IMG/VR virus record: IMGVR_UViG_3300017991_000203
Span: 1 to 40,294 of that record
DNA length: 40,294 nt
Strand: one strand, 5' to 3'
Source of the DNA: a virus
Below are positions 39,122-40,294 of the stretch, in pieces. The notes below the pieces were generated by a model, which saw only the letters and a list, made by a program, of their open reading frames with translations, was not told the DNA's origin and did not search any database. Made by a program: the position numbers and the translations under genes. The stretch's first letter is position 1. Each line of letters starts with the position of its first letter.

Positions 39122-39403
39122 GGTCTGCGCAGAACCGGGGCACCGCGCGTACGGCGGTGGTTAATGGTGGTACGGCAGGATGTAGGTGGGAGTCGAAGAA
39201 CGTCGTGGGGCGATTGTGAGCGGTCTATCGGGGGTCGACCAATGAGTGGTTGCCGGTAGAAGCGCAGCGATTCATGGCGTGAGGCATCCATGAGAAACCA
39301 CTGGCCACCTTCCCGGAAATTACCCGCAGTCACGTCGTACAGGATTCGGGGTTGATCGCCTGATGGTCTGCGGACAACTGCGGGTAATTCCTGGGGTGGT
39401 GGT
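39122..39403 (+). ncRNA. Structured intergenic region with 15-bp inverted repeat
   Basis: No gene seen. Near-perfect arms GGAAATTACCCGCAGT (39315-39330) and ACTGCGGGTAATTCC (39377-39391) enclose 46 bases. CACCGC/GCGGTG (39143-39161) is another perfect stem. The distal arm lies about 15 bases before the next ATG, so pairing could hide its SD. Confidence 0.42.
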
Positions 39404-39763
39404 ATGGAGAAAGTAATGAACAGAGACAAGTTCCGTCGTGGCGTATTGGGTATCCTAGTTGGCTCACTCATGGTCTACGGAGCCAGCATAGCGAACGGTA
39501 TCCCGTATTTTGTGGTGATTATTATCTTTGCTTTTAGTCTCATACCACTCGGTAACGGCACTTTCAAGATCATCGATTCGTTCAGGGGTCGCGTGCGATC
39601 AGGACAGCAAGTGCCAATTCACAAGATTATCTTGCATTACTATTGCCAGCACTGCGACGAAGCAGCTTTCCAATACCTCCCAAATATCACGGAGGTGGGT
39701 ACGGCTATTTGTCCTGACTGTGGCGATGATATGGAGTTGGAAGACAATGTCGAAGTTCTCTAA
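39404..39763 (+). CDS. Membrane protein with C-terminal zinc ribbon
   Basis: 119 aa. Two hydrophobic segments (GVLGILVGSLMVYGASIA; FVVIIIFAFSLIPLG) precede a zinc ribbon (YYCQHCDEA, CPDCGDD). Starts at ATG 39404 or 39416. No family recognised. Confidence 0.65.
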   Translation: MEKVMNRDKFRRGVLGILVGSLMVYGASIANGIPYFVVIIIFAFSLIPLGNGTFKIIDSFRGRVRSGQQVPIHKIILHYYCQHCDEAAFQYLPNITEVGTAICPDCGDDMELEDNVEVL

Positions 39764-39983
39764 GCAGGATATTCCGGCTGTTAGAAGACTTCTCGACGCA
39801 GTCGGAGAAAGATGGGGTGGTCCATTCGTATCTGTTCGGGTAGAATTATTCGACGACGGAAGTGGTAAGCTCCTATTCGGACAGCTTGGTAGTAGTTGTG
39901 TAGACGTGTTGGCAAAATTCGACGGGTTGGGGGAATTGGCTGAACTCTTGGGTGAACAAGACGACAGCGGGCCAGTGGCTTAA
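39747..39983 (+). CDS. Unknown small protein overlapping tRNA-Met
   Basis: 78 aa from ATG 39747 (GGAG nine bases upstream). VRRLLDAVGERWGGPFVSVR and a helical acidic end. Its last five codons (G-P-V-A and stop) form the 5' part of the tRNA-Met gene, a 15-base overlap. Confidence 0.6.
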   Translation: MSKFSKQDIPAVRRLLDAVGERWGGPFVSVRVELFDDGSGKLLFGQLGSSCVDVLAKFDGLGELAELLGEQDDSGPVA

Positions 39984-40041
39984 TGGTTAAAGCATCCGGC
40001 TCATAACCGGGGGAGTGAGGGTTCGAATCCCTCCTGGCCCA
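39969..40041 (+). tRNA. tRNA-Met (CAT anticodon)
   Basis: 73 bases. Acceptor GGGCCAG/CTGGCCC is perfect. Anticodon stem TCCGG/CCGGG with loop CTCATAA; T-arm GAGGG-TTCGAAT-CCCTC. Could be elongator Met, or Ile if lysidine-modified; initiator features are not evident. No CCA encoded. Confidence 0.95.
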
Positions 40042-40054
40042 TTGGGGGACTAAT

Positions 40055-40294
40055 ATGACACAAACACTACTCAGCGTCGATCTCGATTGGCTCAACAAGT
40101 CGAGTGACCCAGCAGTCAAGCTCGGTAAATTATTGAAGTATATTCCTCCCGGCATACCTGTCACATTCACTGTCGAGCACCACCAGTTTTTGCCCTGGCT
40201 TCGTCGATTCGTAAGGTCTCCCCCAATCTCGCCGCCATTCGCCCTAATCAACGTTGACGCCCACCCTGCTTTTTACGGCTGGCTTCTCCCCCAA
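40055..40294 (+). CDS. UPF0489-like protein (partial, N-terminus only)
   Basis: 80 residues to the window edge. QTLLSVDLDWL and FALINVDAHPAFYGWLLP resemble the metal-binding strands of the UPF0489/arginase-like fold. GGGGGA lies upstream, just after tRNA-Met. Assignment is tentative because the rest is missing. Confidence 0.45.
   Translation, partial: MTQTLLSVDLDWLNKSSDPAVKLGKLLKYIPPGIPVTFTVEHHQFLPWLRRFVRSPPISPPFALINVDAHPAFYGWLLPQ

Noticed and set aside
39781-40251. 156-codon minus frame at the right end
   Set aside because: It runs antisense through tRNA-Met and two plus-strand genes with good SD sites.

Overview
This window reads as part of a tailed double-stranded DNA phage (Caudoviricetes). 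It carries a terminase large subunit, a probable small subunit, a ClpP-type protease, many tightly overlapping small genes each with its own Shine-Dalgarno (SD) site, two tRNA genes, and an unusual load of homing elements: two inteins and five HNH-type endonuclease genes. The best host clue is a secreted protein (16324-18249) whose C-terminal dockerin-like repeats have the wording usual in Planctomycetota proteins, so a planctomycete or similar host is inferred but not proved.

Layout. (1) 1-8010, minus strand: packaging and surface-sugar operon, in transcription order acidic peptide, sigma-region-2-like protein, TerS-like protein, CgeB-type glycosyltransferase, SEC-C protein, GDP-mannose dehydratase, ERCC4 nuclease, HNH endonuclease and TerL. 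TerL is one open frame interrupted by two LAGLIDADG inteins; the second runs off the window. (2) 8097-14298, plus strand: DNA methyltransferase, ClpP-like protease, MazG-like protein, nucleotidyltransferase, HNH proteins and a YiiX/NlpC-type hydrolase. (3) 14299-27218, minus strand: a long run of small genes plus a collagen-like surface protein, the dockerin-like protein, an ATP-grasp protein and a deoxyribosyltransferase-like protein. (4) 27319-30675, plus strand: a control region with small genes, sigma70-like promoters, intrinsic terminators and about 30 exact copies of TTATNGGAC, all in one orientation and in both coding and non-coding DNA. (5) 30676-32030: about 1.35 kb without a credible gene but rich in perfect hairpins, a candidate giant structured RNA. 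(6) 32031-40294, plus strand: small, mostly unknown genes, a phosphatase, a phosphoribosyltransferase, tRNA-Leu(CAA), tRNA-Met(CAT) and structured intergenic pieces.

Regulation. Four promoters share AGAACA (once CGAACA)-N10-TT-N5-TATAAC with fixed 17-bp spacing. They sit upstream of regions 2 and 3, and two place the probable transcription start on the ATG, which suggests leaderless messages. Region 4 instead uses sigma70-like promoters. I infer an early region (4-6, host polymerase) and a later region (2-3, a different sigma specificity, perhaps the phage sigma-like protein at 7284-7832). The oriented TTATNGGAC array is the most unusual feature and could be a dispersed operator (stoperator-like), an iteron set or an RNA-level signal.
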